Part shown: one piece after another, positions 30,252 to 40,070 of the stretch
How the letters are laid out: every line of letters starts with the position of its first letter
Numbering within the stretch: the first letter of the stretch is position 1
NCBI GenBank assembly: GCA_046297835.1
Contig: JBKBHI010000008.1
Coordinates: forward strand, 124,001 to 188,000
Direction: 5' to 3'
DNA length: 64,000 nucleotides
Source: CAMAVH01 sp046297835
GTDB taxonomy: Bacteria; Pseudomonadota; Alphaproteobacteria; SMXQ01
Translations under genes and position numbers: made by a program
The notes under the pieces: model-generated
Database searches by the model: none
Told to the model about the DNA's origin: nothing
What the model saw: only the letters and a program-made list of their open reading frames with translations

Positions 30252-33236
30252 ATGACCGCCGTCCAGCAAGCCATCTATCAGATGAGCCTCGACCCGCAGG
30301 CGTATGTCCGGGCGACCGAACAGGTCGCCCAGGCCAACGCCAAGGTGCTGGGCGGCGTCGAGGGCGTGCAGACCTCCACCGAAAAGCTCAATGCCGTCAC
30401 GCGGACCACCGCGGACGGCTTTTCGCGTTTGGAGGCGCGCTACGATCCGCTGATCCGCGCCGAGCAGCGTCGCGCGGCGGCCATCGCCCAGGCCAACCGC
30501 TATCTGCAGGAAGGCAGCATCACCCAGGAGCGGCACGCGGCGCAGATAGCCCGCGTCAACGGCTTCTACGAACAGCAGATCGTCCAGCTCAACCGGCTGC
30601 GCGGCGTCAACGACAACGCCACGCGCGGCTTCGGCGCCATGCGCGGCACCGTCCAGCAGCTCGGCTATCAGGTCGGCGATTTCGCGGTGCAGGTGGCGAG
30701 CGGCCAGAACGCCGTGGTCGCCTTCACGCAGCAGGGCTCGCAGATGCTGCAGGTGTTCGGCCCGCTCGGCGCCGTGCTCGGCGCGGGCCTCTCGATCGTC
30801 GGCGCGCTGGCGGTCGGCTTCCTCAAGCTGGGACAGGACACCGAGAAGGCCAAGGAGGCGGCCGAGCTCGCGACCAAGGCGCAGGACGCCTACAACCAGG
30901 TCATGCTGACTGGCGCGGAGAACGCCGACCTCGCCGCCGCCAAGGCGCGCGGCAACGCGATCGCGCTGACCGAGGAGACAATCGCCAAGAAGCAGGCGAC
31001 GGCCGCCACCTACGACCAGATCCGCGCCGACCAGATCGCGCTGAGGCAAGAGCTGGAGTTTCTGCGGAATCGCCCCGACGCGGCCGCCTTCGGCCCGGCG
31101 ATCCGCTCCCGCTCCGAGCGCTTGAAGGAGATCGACGCGCTGGTCCAGGCGGCGCGCGACGCCCAGGGAGACGTCGACGAATTGCAGCGCCGGCTCGACC
31201 GGCTGCGCGACGGCTCGCCGAGCGGCGCGGAGCGCGAAGCGGCGGCCAAGGCCGAGAAGGAAGCGGCAGAGTCGGCCGCCAAGGCGACGGAAGACCGCCT
31301 GAAATTCACCCAGAAGATCATCGACGAGCTGGACGCCGACCGCGAGCGCCAGGCGGCGAACGACAACAAGCGCAACGTCTCGGTTGAAAAGTATATCGCC
31401 GGCCTGGAAGCTGCCGCCACAGCGGAGCAGGCGTCCGGGGTCGAGAAGGATATCCAGCGCGGCACCTTGGAGGCGCAGAACAAGCTGATCGACGATCAGG
31501 GCGTCAAGCTGCGCGACCTCACCGACGTCGAGCGCGAGCGCATCGCCAACGCCGTCCGCCTCAAGGACGAGACCGAGAAGCAACGCCAGGAGGCCGACCG
31601 CGCCGCCAAGGAGGCGGAGCGCCAGGCCGAGCGCACGCTGAAAAACATCCAGAGCGCCGCCGGCGACATCATCTTCGATTATTTCACCGACCGCTCCGCC
31701 AGCCTATGGGACACGTTCAAGCGCTTGGCGCTCAGGGCTCTGGCCGACATCGCGGCGCAACGCCTGGTCATGCCGATCATCACGCCGATCGTCGGCGGCA
31801 TCCTCGGCGGCTCGTCGCAGACGGGCTTCGGCGGCATGCAGCTGCCGCCCGGCAGCACCGGGGGCGCAATTTCCTCGGGCGGTTTCGGATTCGGCGACGC
31901 GATCGGGCTCGGCAATCTCTTCTCGGGCGGCGGCATCGCGGTGCCGCAGTTCCTCAAGGACGGCATCTGGTCGGCATTTAGCGGCCTTGACGGCACGGGA
32001 GCTTTCGCGTCCGACCTCATCAACGGCATTTCGGCGTCGCCCTATGGCATCATCGGCACCCTGGGCGCCAAGTTGCTCGGCCTCAACGGGTCCGGCAACA
32101 TGGCGATCGACATGGGCCTCGGCCTCGCCGGCTCGGTCGGCGGCGCGGCCATCGGCTCGAGCATGGGCACGATCCTCGGCATGTCTGGCGGCCCCGTCGG
32201 CGCGGTCATCGGCGCTTTCGCCGGACAGGCGCTCGCCAGCCTGTTCGGCGGCGGCAAGTCCGGCTATTCCGGCGGCCAAGTCAATCTCGCGTCGAACAGC
32301 GCCGGCCAGCTGATCACGACGGAAGCCGGCTTCAAGCGCTACGACGGCGACCAGGCGCTCGCCGCCGCCAGGCAGTTCGTAGACCAGGTCAACGACGTCT
32401 TCGCCCAGCTCGGCCTTTCCTTCGCTCCAAGCGGTAATTTCGCGAACATCACCTTCGGCCAGGAATCCCTGCCGATCGAGGCTACGATCGCGCGGTTATT
32501 CCAATCCAGCCGCGTCGTGTCGGGCAATCCGGAATTGGACGCGGCCATTCGCCGGCTGGACGTTTCCGGCAACGCCGATCAGCAATTGGCGCGCCTCGGC
32601 GACCTCGTCGACACGTTCAACCAGATCAACGCCCTCGTCGCCGAGGCCGAGCCGGTCGATCAGGTCGCCGCGGCCTTGAAGGCGGTGAACGACCAGTTCG
32701 ACATGCTGGCGGCCAAGGCCGCCGGCTACGGCCTGTCGCTCGGCAATCTGGAGCAGGCGCGCCAGCAGGCGCTCGACCGCGCCATGCAAAGCCTTCGCCT
32801 GACGGTGGCGCAGCCCTATCTGCAAAGCTCCGGCCAGATCGTCGATTATCTCAACCAGCAGGCGCTGAACGACAACAGCAGCCTGTCGGCCGCCGGCCGT
32901 CTTTCGCTGGCGCGCGACCAGTACGATTCGCTGCTGGCGCGCGTGCGGGGCGGCGAGACGGGATTGACCGGCAACCTGACCGCCGCCGCCGACCGCGTCT
33001 TGACACTCGGCCGCGACGCCTACGCCTCCTCGCCGGCCTTCGTCGCGCTCGAGAGCGGCATCCGTCAAAGCCTGCTCGGCTTGGCCGATCGGTTCAGCTC
33101 AGACGCCTTCATCGACGCCCAGGTCGAGGCGACCCGCCAGCAGACCTTGACGCTCGACAGCAGCCTGCAAGCGATCAACGACAGCGTCCAGGCATTGCGG
33201 CGCGAGATCGCGCTGCTGCGCCAGCAGGCCGCCTGA
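30252..33236 (+). CDS. Tail tape measure protein
   Basis: A 994-residue protein. The N-terminal 600 residues are mostly coiled coil, with a short hydrophobic stretch near 165-195 (VLGAGLSIVGALAVGFLKLG). Two glycine-rich membrane-like segments occur near 555-700 (IITPIVGGILGGSS; GTILGMSGGPVGAVIGAFAG). Its size sets tail length. It also contains the conserved tape-measure segment GYQVGDFAVQVASGQNAVVAF at about 138-158. It is longest in the window, as expected. Confidence 0.93.
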   Translation: MTAVQQAIYQMSLDPQAYVRATEQVAQANAKVLGGVEGVQTSTEKLNAVTRTTADGFSRLEARYDPLIRAEQRRAAAIAQANRYLQEGSITQERHAAQIARVNGFYEQQIVQLNRLRGVNDNATRGFGAMRGTVQQLGYQVGDFAVQVASGQNAVVAFTQQGSQMLQVFGPLGAVLGAGLSIVGALAVGFLKLGQDTEKAKEAAELATKAQDAYNQVMLTGAENADLAAAKARGNAIALTEETIAKKQATAATYDQIRADQIALRQELEFLRNRPDAAAFGPAIRSRSERLKEIDALVQAARDAQGDVDELQRRLDRLRDGSPSGAEREAAAKAEKEAAESAAKATEDRLKFTQKIIDELDADRERQAANDNKRNVSVEKYIAGLEAAATAEQASGVEKDIQRGTLEAQNKLIDDQGVKLRDLTDVERERIANAVRLKDETEKQRQEADRAAKEAERQAERTLKNIQSAAGDIIFDYFTDRSASLWDTFKRLALRALADIAAQRLVMPIITPIVGGILGGSSQTGFGGMQLPPGSTGGAISSGGFGFGDAIGLGNLFSGGGIAVPQFLKDGIWSAFSGLDGTGAFASDLINGISASPYGIIGTLGAKLLGLNGSGNMAIDMGLGLAGSVGGAAIGSSMGTILGMSGGPVGAVIGAFAGQALASLFGGGKSGYSGGQVNLASNSAGQLITTEAGFKRYDGDQALAAARQFVDQVNDVFAQLGLSFAPSGNFANITFGQESLPIEATIARLFQSSRVVSGNPELDAAIRRLDVSGNADQQLARLGDLVDTFNQINALVAEAEPVDQVAAALKAVNDQFDMLAAKAAGYGLSLGNLEQARQQALDRAMQSLRLTVAQPYLQSSGQIVDYLNQQALNDNSSLSAAGRLSLARDQYDSLLARVRGGETGLTGNLTAAADRVLTLGRDAYASSPAFVALESGIRQSLLGLADRFSSDAFIDAQVEATRQQTLTLDSSLQAINDSVQALRREIALLRQQAA

Positions 33237-34948
33237 TGCTCGCCGTCGGCTCTCCTGGCGTTTCGCGCCCGGCGGACGCCTCCGGCTATGCCGGCGGCGG
33301 CAGCGCGGCGTTCGAGTCGCTCATCGCCTCGCAGCGGCCCGGCCAGTATCTCGTCGAGATAGCCGCCTATAAAGGCGGCCAGGCCCGATCGGGCGGCCTC
33401 TCGACGCTGGCCGACGTGCCGCTCGCCGACCTGCCGCGCAGTTCCGGCGTCAGCATCGGCCAGATCACGCTGCGCTACGCCGACCGCCATTGGGTCGGCG
33501 CGCCAGTGATCGACGCTGTCAGCCCGGACGGAGCCCTCGCGAACGCCTTTTACGAGGGCCGAATCGTCGCCCCGCTGCTGATGAGCCGGCAGATGCCTCT
33601 GCTGCCCGAGGAGCCGCGCCGGGTGCAGCGCCAGTTCGGCGCGATCGAGATAGCCAACGGCGACGGCGGTCTCGACACCGTGCTGCAATCCTACGCCGTC
33701 GACGGCCGCCGGGTGCGGGTGCTGTTCGGGCCCTTGATGGGGCGCTACGGCGATTTTGCCGTCATCGCCGACACCTTGGCGACGGGATGGGAGGGTGACG
33801 AGCTGAGCGTGCGCCTGGCGCTGCGCGACCAGTCCTATGCGCTCGATCTGCCGTTGCAGTCCAACCTATACGGCGGCGGCGGGGGCGCGGACGGCAACGC
33901 CGAATTGGAGGGCAAGCCGAAGCCTCTCGCGTTCGGCCTGGTCCGCAACGCGACGCCCGTGCTCGTCGATCCGGCCAACCTGATCTTTCAGGTGCATGAC
34001 GGCGCGATCGAAGCCATCGACGACGTGTTCGATCGCGGCGCGGCGTTGGCCAATTCGGGCGACGATGCCGGCGATTACGCCGCCTTGGTGGCCCTGTCGG
34101 TCGCCGCCGGCGAATACGCCACTTGCCTTTCCGCTGGCCTATTTAAGCTCGGCTCGTCGCCGGACGGCCTGATCACCTGTGACCTGCGCGGCGACGCGGA
34201 TCCGGATTATGCCGACACGCTCGACCTCATCGCCCTGCGGATCCTACGAGACCGCGCCGGCTTGCCGTCGTCCGTCATCGTCGCCTCGACTTTCGCCGGC
34301 GTCGCCACGCTGGGCGGCAGCCTTGGCTTCTATCTGCCGCATACGGCGTCGCCCACGACGTCGGAAGTGATGGACACTCTGCTCGCCAGCGTCGGCGGCT
34401 GGTGGGGCGCGTCGCGCGACGGTCGCTTGCGCGCTGGACGGCTGACAGACCCGGGACCGCGTTCGCCCAATCTCTATCTCGGGATCTACGATATCCTTTC
34501 GATCGAGCCCGCGCCCGCGCCGGTGCCGCGCTGGCGTCAGCGCGCCACCTACGCGCCGAACTGGACCGCGCAACGCGGTGAGGATTTGGCCGCCAGCGTC
34601 ACGCCCGCGCGCCGCCAGTTCCTGACCGAGCTAGAGCGCGCCGTCGCCGCGGCCGACACCGTCGTCAAGGTCCGTCATCTCCAGGCGCTCGATCCGTCGC
34701 CGCTGCCGACCCTGTTCGACAGCGCCGCCGACGCCCAATCCATCGTCGATTATCTGCTGGCGCTCCATTCGGTGGATCGCCAGGCGTTTTTCGTCCGCGT
34801 CAAGCGCATCGGCTATCAGGCCGACCTCCAGACCGTCGCGCGCGTGACCTATCCGCGCTACGGCCTGCAAAATGGAAAGAACTTCGCCGTGATCGGGATC
34901 GAGGAAAATGCTCAAGCGGAGGAGACCATCCTCAAGGTCTGGGGCTGA
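33236..34948 (+). CDS. Tail tip/baseplate hub protein
   Basis: A 570-residue protein coded directly after the tape measure. Beta-rich throughout: a DIT-like first third (GQITLRYADRHWVGAPV) and a hub-like middle with LGGSLGFYLPHTA. I recognise no single named family, but size and location fit the tail-tip hub of siphophages without a separate NlpC/P60 protein. ATG overlaps the tape-measure stop. Confidence 0.65.
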   Translation: MLAVGSPGVSRPADASGYAGGGSAAFESLIASQRPGQYLVEIAAYKGGQARSGGLSTLADVPLADLPRSSGVSIGQITLRYADRHWVGAPVIDAVSPDGALANAFYEGRIVAPLLMSRQMPLLPEEPRRVQRQFGAIEIANGDGGLDTVLQSYAVDGRRVRVLFGPLMGRYGDFAVIADTLATGWEGDELSVRLALRDQSYALDLPLQSNLYGGGGGADGNAELEGKPKPLAFGLVRNATPVLVDPANLIFQVHDGAIEAIDDVFDRGAALANSGDDAGDYAALVALSVAAGEYATCLSAGLFKLGSSPDGLITCDLRGDADPDYADTLDLIALRILRDRAGLPSSVIVASTFAGVATLGGSLGFYLPHTASPTTSEVMDTLLASVGGWWGASRDGRLRAGRLTDPGPRSPNLYLGIYDILSIEPAPAPVPRWRQRATYAPNWTAQRGEDLAASVTPARRQFLTELERAVAAADTVVKVRHLQALDPSPLPTLFDSAADAQSIVDYLLALHSVDRQAFFVRVKRIGYQADLQTVARVTYPRYGLQNGKNFAVIGIEENAQAEETILKVWG

Positions 34949-35721
34949 TGACGGTCCTGCTCGCCTGGGTCAACCGGATTGACGATGCCGCTACGGTGCT
35001 GACGGCCTCTCAGCAGGCTGGCGACCTCGCGATCCAGAACGTCGCCGACCCGATCGTGGGCCGTCGGTGGCGCACCACGTCCTTGACGGCTTACGGCCAA
35101 GCCGACTTCGGCGCGGATCGTGAAATCGGCGTGGTCGCGCTGGTCTTTCCGCGCGACACCACCTTTCCGTTGATGGGAACGATCACGCATGCGTTCGACG
35201 CCGACGGCGGCACGCCCGGCGCCGGCGCGCTTCTCTCCGAGACCGTGGCGATCGGCACGGCCGAAGGCTACGGCTATCACGTCGTCACCCTCGATGCGCC
35301 GGTTTCCGCGCGCTATTGGCGCTGGACCTTCGCCGTCTCCGGCGTCGACTGGATCGACGTCGGCCGCGCCTGGGCAGGGCCGGCCTGGCGGCCATCGGTC
35401 AACATCTCGTTGGGCTGGGGCCAGCAGTGGGACGATCTCTCGCGCATCAGCCAATCGCCCCGCTCAGGCGCGGAGTTCGTCGATCCCGGCCCGCGCCAGC
35501 GGGCGATGGCCTTCGGGCTCGATTTCATGTCGGAAGAGGACAAGGACGACATGCGCGAAATGGAGCGACTCGCCGGGCTCTCCTCGCAATGCCTGTTCGT
35601 GCAGAACCCCGCCGCCCCGGCGCGCGAGACCGTGCTCGGGCGCCTCGCCGAGACTTCTCCGATCCGCGAGCCCGGCCTGTCGATTTATTCCAAAGCGTTC
35701 CGCATTCGGGAGAGTCTGTGA
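34948..35721 (+). CDS. Tail tip protein with galactose-binding-like fold
   Basis: A 257-residue protein. The pattern ASQQAGDLAIQNVADPIVG, then WRTTSL and GVVALVFPR, and RYWRWTFAVSG near 130 fits a discoidin/galactose-binding-like jelly roll. Such domains in distal tail proteins bind surface sugars. It is coupled to the genes on both sides (start at the previous stop; last base shared with the next start). Confidence 0.6.
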   Translation: MTVLLAWVNRIDDAATVLTASQQAGDLAIQNVADPIVGRRWRTTSLTAYGQADFGADREIGVVALVFPRDTTFPLMGTITHAFDADGGTPGAGALLSETVAIGTAEGYGYHVVTLDAPVSARYWRWTFAVSGVDWIDVGRAWAGPAWRPSVNISLGWGQQWDDLSRISQSPRSGAEFVDPGPRQRAMAFGLDFMSEEDKDDMREMERLAGLSSQCLFVQNPAAPARETVLGRLAETSPIREPGLSIYSKAFRIRESL

Positions 35722-36884
35722 TGACCGTCAAATTCGCCAACCGCGTCAAGGAGACGAGCGACACCACGGGCACTGGCACGCTGGATCTCAACGGCGCGGC
35801 CGTCGGCTTCCGCTCCTTCAGCGACGAGCTGACGAGCGGCGACCAAGTGCGCTATTTGATCGTCGACGATCCGGACGATCCTACCGCTTACGAATATGGT
35901 ATCGGCACCTTCACCGCCGGCACGCCGGACACGCTGAGCCGCGACACGGTCGAAGGCTCGAGCCAGGGGGGCTCCAAGGTGTCTTGGCTGGCGGGCACGA
36001 AAGTCGTGGCGGCGGTCGTCACCGCGGCATCGCTCGGCGGCCAGGACATCCCGAACCTCGCAGCGACCTTCGCCCGGCTGGCCGCCGTCAACAGCTTCAC
36101 GGCGATCCAAAAATGGGCCTGGGGCGCGGCGCTGGACGATGGCGACGTCAGCACGGCCGGCATTCTCACGCTCGGAGACGACGGCAACGCCTTCGCACTG
36201 ACGGGGTCGGAGACCATTGTCGCCATCGCCAGCAAGGGCGTCGGGACGACGATAAAACTGCGCTTCGGTAGCGCGCGGCAGCTGACCCACAGCGCCGACT
36301 TGGTGATTCCCGGCGGCGCGAACTACACGACGGCTAGCGGTGACGTCATCGAGTTTACCGAATATGCGTCAGGCGATTGGGCCGTGACCGGCTATGCGCT
36401 CGCGTCAGGGGATGGCTTCGGATCGACCGACGCCCTCCTCCAGATCGTCTCGACTCAGACCGGCTCGCTCATCACCGGCACGACGACCCTCCCGGGCAAT
36501 GACGACTCGATCCCCCAGAACACCGAGGGCGTCGAGCTGTTCACGCGGGCCATCACGCCGATGAACGCTTCGAACAAGCTACGGATCGACGTGTCGGTCA
36601 ACCTGTCGCACAGTTCCGCCTCGTCGGTGATCACCACGGCCCTGTTTCAGGACGATGGTGCTGATGCCATCGCCGCGGCGCAGAAGGACGAAGTGACAGC
36701 CGGCATCCAAAACCGCGTCACGTTTACGCATGTCATGGACGCCGGCACGGTCAGCGCCACGACGTTCAAGGTCCGGGCCGGTAGCAACCAAGCCGGCACC
36801 CTCTCAGTCAACGGCACAGGCGGCGTTCGCCGTCTCGGCGGCGTCCTGATTTCCGGCATCACCATTACGGAGTATGCGCCATGA
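35721..36884 (+). CDS. Tail fibre/receptor-binding protein
   Basis: A 387-residue protein. The first 110 residues are the baseplate-attachment type (VKFANRVKETSDTTGTGTLDL, then GTFTAGTPDTLSRDTV), common to many fibre proteins. Residues about 235-387 form a beta-rich C-terminal domain with LPGNDDSIPQNTEG and a closing ISGITITEYAP strand, as in trimeric jelly-roll fibre tips. It probably contacts the host receptor. Confidence 0.78.
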   Translation: MTVKFANRVKETSDTTGTGTLDLNGAAVGFRSFSDELTSGDQVRYLIVDDPDDPTAYEYGIGTFTAGTPDTLSRDTVEGSSQGGSKVSWLAGTKVVAAVVTAASLGGQDIPNLAATFARLAAVNSFTAIQKWAWGAALDDGDVSTAGILTLGDDGNAFALTGSETIVAIASKGVGTTIKLRFGSARQLTHSADLVIPGGANYTTASGDVIEFTEYASGDWAVTGYALASGDGFGSTDALLQIVSTQTGSLITGTTTLPGNDDSIPQNTEGVELFTRAITPMNASNKLRIDVSVNLSHSSASSVITTALFQDDGADAIAAAQKDEVTAGIQNRVTFTHVMDAGTVSATTFKVRAGSNQAGTLSVNGTGGVRRLGGVLISGITITEYAP

Positions 36885-37264
36885 TCGGCTTAGTTCTCGG
36901 GTGGAAATTCAACCACGCGCCGGGCATCGAAACCCGCGACGGCGTAATAACCGCATGGCCTGATAGCCTCGGCCCTCTGCCGACTGCCGATCAGATCGCG
37001 ACATGGACGGCGGAATACGAGGCCCGTGTAGAAGTCCCTGACACCGTCACGCCGCTTCAAGCCCGCCGTGCGCTCCGCGCCGCCGGCCTGCTTGATACGG
37101 TGAACGCCTGGGTCGCGCAGCAGGACGACGAGGACATTAAGGACGCCTGGGAGTTCGCCAGCGTGATCGAGCGCCACGGCCCGATCACGGCCGGCGCGGC
37201 GCGCGAGCTCGGGTTGACGAACGCCCAACTCGATGGCTTGTTTATCGCTGCGGCCGCCTTTTGA
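36881..37264 (+). CDS. Tail-fibre-associated protein
   Basis: A 127-residue protein. Its C-terminal half (QARRALRAAGLLDTVNAW, AWEFASVIERHGP and LGLTNAQLDGLF) is a recurrent phage module found after fibre genes, often fused to fibre chaperones. The N-terminal half (GVITAWPDSLGPLPTADQI) recalls the 'y.....' spacer in such proteins. It overlaps the fibre stop by four bases. A chaperone or assembly role is inferred. Confidence 0.6.
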   Translation: MIGLVLGWKFNHAPGIETRDGVITAWPDSLGPLPTADQIATWTAEYEARVEVPDTVTPLQARRALRAAGLLDTVNAWVAQQDDEDIKDAWEFASVIERHGPITAGAARELGLTNAQLDGLFIAAAAF

Positions 37265-37282
37265 TCTTTAAGGACATTCGCC

Positions 37283-38968
37283 ATGAAAATTAAGCTGCTG
37301 CCGATCATCGCAGGTTTTCTGCTCAGTGGGCTGACGTCGGCTCACGCCGTCACCTGGAATCCCTCGGACAAGGGAGCCAACGTCACCCTGACGAACGGCA
37401 ACCTGACCGCCTCGGGAAGCGGAATGGTTTACAACGGCGTCCGCGCCACCGTCTCCCGATCCTCGGGGAAATACTGCTACGAGGCGAAGCAATCCTCGGT
37501 CACTGCCAATTCGTCCGTCTCTGGTTTTGCTACTTCAAGCTTTCCGCTGAACACTTACCTTGGCCAGCAGCCCATCGCCGCCGGATACCAGCCGAACGGC
37601 CATACGCAGAAAAGCGCGGAGTTCACCATCGCGGGGACGCCTGGTGTTACCTTCGTCACGAACGACATCATGACGCTCTGCGTCGATCTGGACGCGAAGA
37701 AGATCTGGATCGGCAAGAACGGCGGTTGGCTGGCGTCCGGCGATCCGGCGAACGGGACGAACCCCTGGCTGACCTACACAGCGTCTCTCACGCTGTTCCC
37801 GGCCTACACGACGCCGGAGAGCGGGAATGCGGTCACGGCGAATTTCGGTGCCACGGCCTTCACGCATCCTCTGCCCGAAGGCTTCTTGGCGTGGGACGGG
37901 ACCGAACCGCAAGAACCCGAACCGCCGCCGCCTGTCATCGCCGGCCATAACGAATGCGTCAGCGCCAGCACCGGATCGGGTAGCCTCGCGTTCAACCTTC
38001 CCCCCGGCGGTCGTTTGACTCCCGAGAGCTGCACCCCGGTTGCGCTGGTCAGCCATGCCTCTGTGGAGACGGTCTATTACACCGGTTATCAAAGCTGGCG
38101 CGTCCCGGTCTGCAACGGCACGGCCTGCGTGGCCACGGCCTTTCCGCAGTTGGAGTTGACCCTGGACGCCACGGCCCACCCCGTGGGCAAGGTGTTCGAC
38201 GTTTTCGTGGTCAATCAGTCTGGCTTGAAGCTTTGCACCAGCCCGGCTTGGACGGACAACAAGACCCTCCCGGCCTGGGCGCGCGGCCTGACGGACGGCA
38301 TCGAGACGAACAAGACCGCCATCAGCCTTTGGTGCGCCGGCTCGACTCACAGCGCGGCGATCGGAACGGCGACTTTCGTCGGCACGATCTACACGACGGA
38401 GAACGGCAAGACCGCGTTCGACTTCGCCCCCAAACCCGTCCCTCCGGCCCCTGGTCGGATCGGCACGTTCCTTGGTATTTGGAACGCCTACAACCGCGTG
38501 CCTCTCGTGGCCGCGAATAGTGATGGTTCTTTCGCCTGGTCGTATAACGCCTTCCCCTCTCGCATGGCGAACAACAACCCGCACAATCGAATTTGGTGGG
38601 TTGACGGGCGGGCAATGTCGGCCCCCTTCGCTCGATACGACACCTCGATCACTTATATGGGCCATCAGCCGACCGGAGCCACGGTTGCTCCGCTGCTCGA
38701 CTGGCAGCCTGGGGATATGGGGCGCTGGTATCCGGGCAGCTTTTCCCAGTCTGCTTTCATCACGATCAACACCGGAATGCCGCTGCCTTCCTGGTCCGCC
38801 CCGCCGGCTCAACTCGGGCTGCACAATTTCACCGCTGTCGAATATGCGACGACCGTCCCGATTCAGTTTGAGGGGACGCAGTTCATCGACCCGAACAACG
38901 GCCAGCCGTTCACGCCCAACGGGTCGTGGGCGAGCTTCAGCACGCTCTCTTTGCGGCTGGAAATGTAA
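37283..38968 (+). CDS. Secreted SPRY-domain phage protein (fibre-like)
   Basis: A 561-residue protein with a clear Sec signal peptide (MKIKLLPIIAGFLLSGLTS, cut after AHA). Residues about 22-208 form a SPRY domain: YCYEAKQSS, LGQQPIAAGYQ, IMTLCVDLDAKKIWIGKNGGW, FPAYTTP, and VTANFGATAF with a final GFLAWDG. After a Pro-rich hinge the remaining 340 residues are beta-rich with several Trp and unknown. SPRY domains bind proteins. A signal peptide is unexpected on a virion protein, so it may act at the host envelope or be exposed by the lysogen. Confidence 0.75.
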   Translation: MKIKLLPIIAGFLLSGLTSAHAVTWNPSDKGANVTLTNGNLTASGSGMVYNGVRATVSRSSGKYCYEAKQSSVTANSSVSGFATSSFPLNTYLGQQPIAAGYQPNGHTQKSAEFTIAGTPGVTFVTNDIMTLCVDLDAKKIWIGKNGGWLASGDPANGTNPWLTYTASLTLFPAYTTPESGNAVTANFGATAFTHPLPEGFLAWDGTEPQEPEPPPPVIAGHNECVSASTGSGSLAFNLPPGGRLTPESCTPVALVSHASVETVYYTGYQSWRVPVCNGTACVATAFPQLELTLDATAHPVGKVFDVFVVNQSGLKLCTSPAWTDNKTLPAWARGLTDGIETNKTAISLWCAGSTHSAAIGTATFVGTIYTTENGKTAFDFAPKPVPPAPGRIGTFLGIWNAYNRVPLVAANSDGSFAWSYNAFPSRMANNNPHNRIWWVDGRAMSAPFARYDTSITYMGHQPTGATVAPLLDWQPGDMGRWYPGSFSQSAFITINTGMPLPSWSAPPAQLGLHNFTAVEYATTVPIQFEGTQFIDPNNGQPFTPNGSWASFSTLSLRLEM

Positions 38969-39075
38969 AGGGCGACAGCCCCAACCCGACACAGCGCCCC
39001 CGACCGCCGCGGACACGACGGCCGGGGACTGCCGCGCATCGCGCGACAACCACGCCAACCTAGCGAGAGGTGGAC

Positions 39076-39135
39076 ATGGCGGACGAGAGCCTATGCCTGT
39101 TTCGGGAGCAATTCGTTAACGGGTCCGTCCGATGA
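39076..39135 (+). CDS. 19-residue leader ORF before the holin-like gene
   Basis: The ORF begins with ATG five bases after GAGAGG and ends at a TGA that overlaps the ATG of the next gene (ATGA). It probably serves to couple translation of the lysis genes. Too short to assign. Confidence 0.35.
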   Translation: MADESLCLFREQFVNGSVR

Positions 39136-39443
39136 CCGGCCCCGACGAATTGCTCAATCTCTCCAAGGATGTGGGCAAGCTGGCGGAGCGCACCGCCCGG
39201 CTTGAGGAGAGCACAGGCAGCATCAAGGAAGACATTTCCGACGTGAAGGCAGCGGTCCGCGAGGGGTTCGACGCCTTGGCGAAGCGGGAGCAGGGGCGCG
39301 ACGAACGCGACCAGAAGATCGCCGACCACATGGCGAAGGTCTGCACGTTGGCCAAGCTCGCGATCTTTGCCATCAAGTTCGCGCTGCCGGCTGGTGGCCT
39401 GGCCGGCGTCCTGGGCTTCGCGCGCGCGATGGGCTGGCTATGA
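39132..39443 (+). CDS. Coiled-coil membrane protein, lysis region
   Basis: A 103-residue protein. A coiled coil at residues 5-60 (LSKDVGKLAERTARLEEST) precedes a single hydrophobic segment at about 73-95 with a Gly/Ala face. The arrangement is found in phage proteins annotated as putative holins or holin-associated proteins. It starts the lysis group and overlaps the endolysin gene by four bases. Confidence 0.6.
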   Translation: MTGPDELLNLSKDVGKLAERTARLEESTGSIKEDISDVKAAVREGFDALAKREQGRDERDQKIADHMAKVCTLAKLAIFAIKFALPAGGLAGVLGFARAMGWL

Positions 39444-39799
39444 CGGATTGGCGCTGGCCGAACTTCACGCCCGACGAGCTGCGCTGCAAGGAGACCGGCG
39501 ACCTCGCCATGGACCCGGCTTTCATGGATCGCCTGCAACGCCTGCGGACGCTGCTCGGCGCGCCGGTGGCGCTGACATCGGCCTATCGCTCGCCGCGCCA
39601 CAGCATCGAACGCGCCAAGCCGCAGCCCGGCACCCATGCGATGGGCAAGGCGGTCGACATTCAAGCCGACGGCCGGTTGCAGTTCCGCATCGTCGCGCTC
39701 GCGCCCGGCCTCGGCTTTCGCGGCATCGGCGTCGCCTCGACGTTCATCCATATCGACGATTGGGAGGGAGGCCCGCGCCCGAATGTCTGGAAATACTGA
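39440..39799 (+). CDS. Endolysin, M15-type D-Ala-D-Ala peptidase
   Basis: A 119-residue protein of peptidase family M15. The zinc ligands are visible in HAMGKAVDI (HxxGxAxD) and in FIHIDD near the end; the SAYRSPRHS loop precedes them, as in M15 phage endolysins. It cleaves peptidoglycan stem peptides. There is no signal sequence, so a holin must let it out. It lies between two membrane-protein genes, one overlapping its last 17 bases. Confidence 0.9.
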   Translation: MTDWRWPNFTPDELRCKETGDLAMDPAFMDRLQRLRTLLGAPVALTSAYRSPRHSIERAKPQPGTHAMGKAVDIQADGRLQFRIVALAPGLGFRGIGVASTFIHIDDWEGGPRPNVWKY

Positions 39800-40070
39800 A
39801 ACAAGCCCGCGCAGCCTGTTCGCGAGCCTCATCCATGCGACCGATGACCGGGCCGATAGCATCGTCCTCGGGGGCTTGGCGGTCATCTTGGCCTATTGCG
39901 CCATCTGCGGCTGGGACGTCGCCATGAACGGCCGGGAGTTCTCGCCGACCGGTTTTGGTGCGGGCGCTGCGGCGATCCTTGGCGCGATCGGGGCGGCCAA
40001 GCGGGTTCGCGATGGCGTTTGGCCAGGCTCGACGCCGAGCACCACATCGCAACCGCCGAGCGCGCCATGA
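39783..40070 (+). CDS. Putative holin
   Basis: A 95-residue protein with two hydrophobic segments, about 27-45 (IVLGGLAVILAYCAICGW) and 57-72 (FGAGAAAILGAIGAA), and a charged C-terminus. Size and two-TM layout match class II/III holins. It follows the endolysin and overlaps both neighbours, the usual lysis arrangement. Confidence 0.65.
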   Translation: MSGNTETSPRSLFASLIHATDDRADSIVLGGLAVILAYCAICGWDVAMNGREFSPTGFGAGAAAILGAIGAAKRVRDGVWPGSTPSTTSQPPSAP

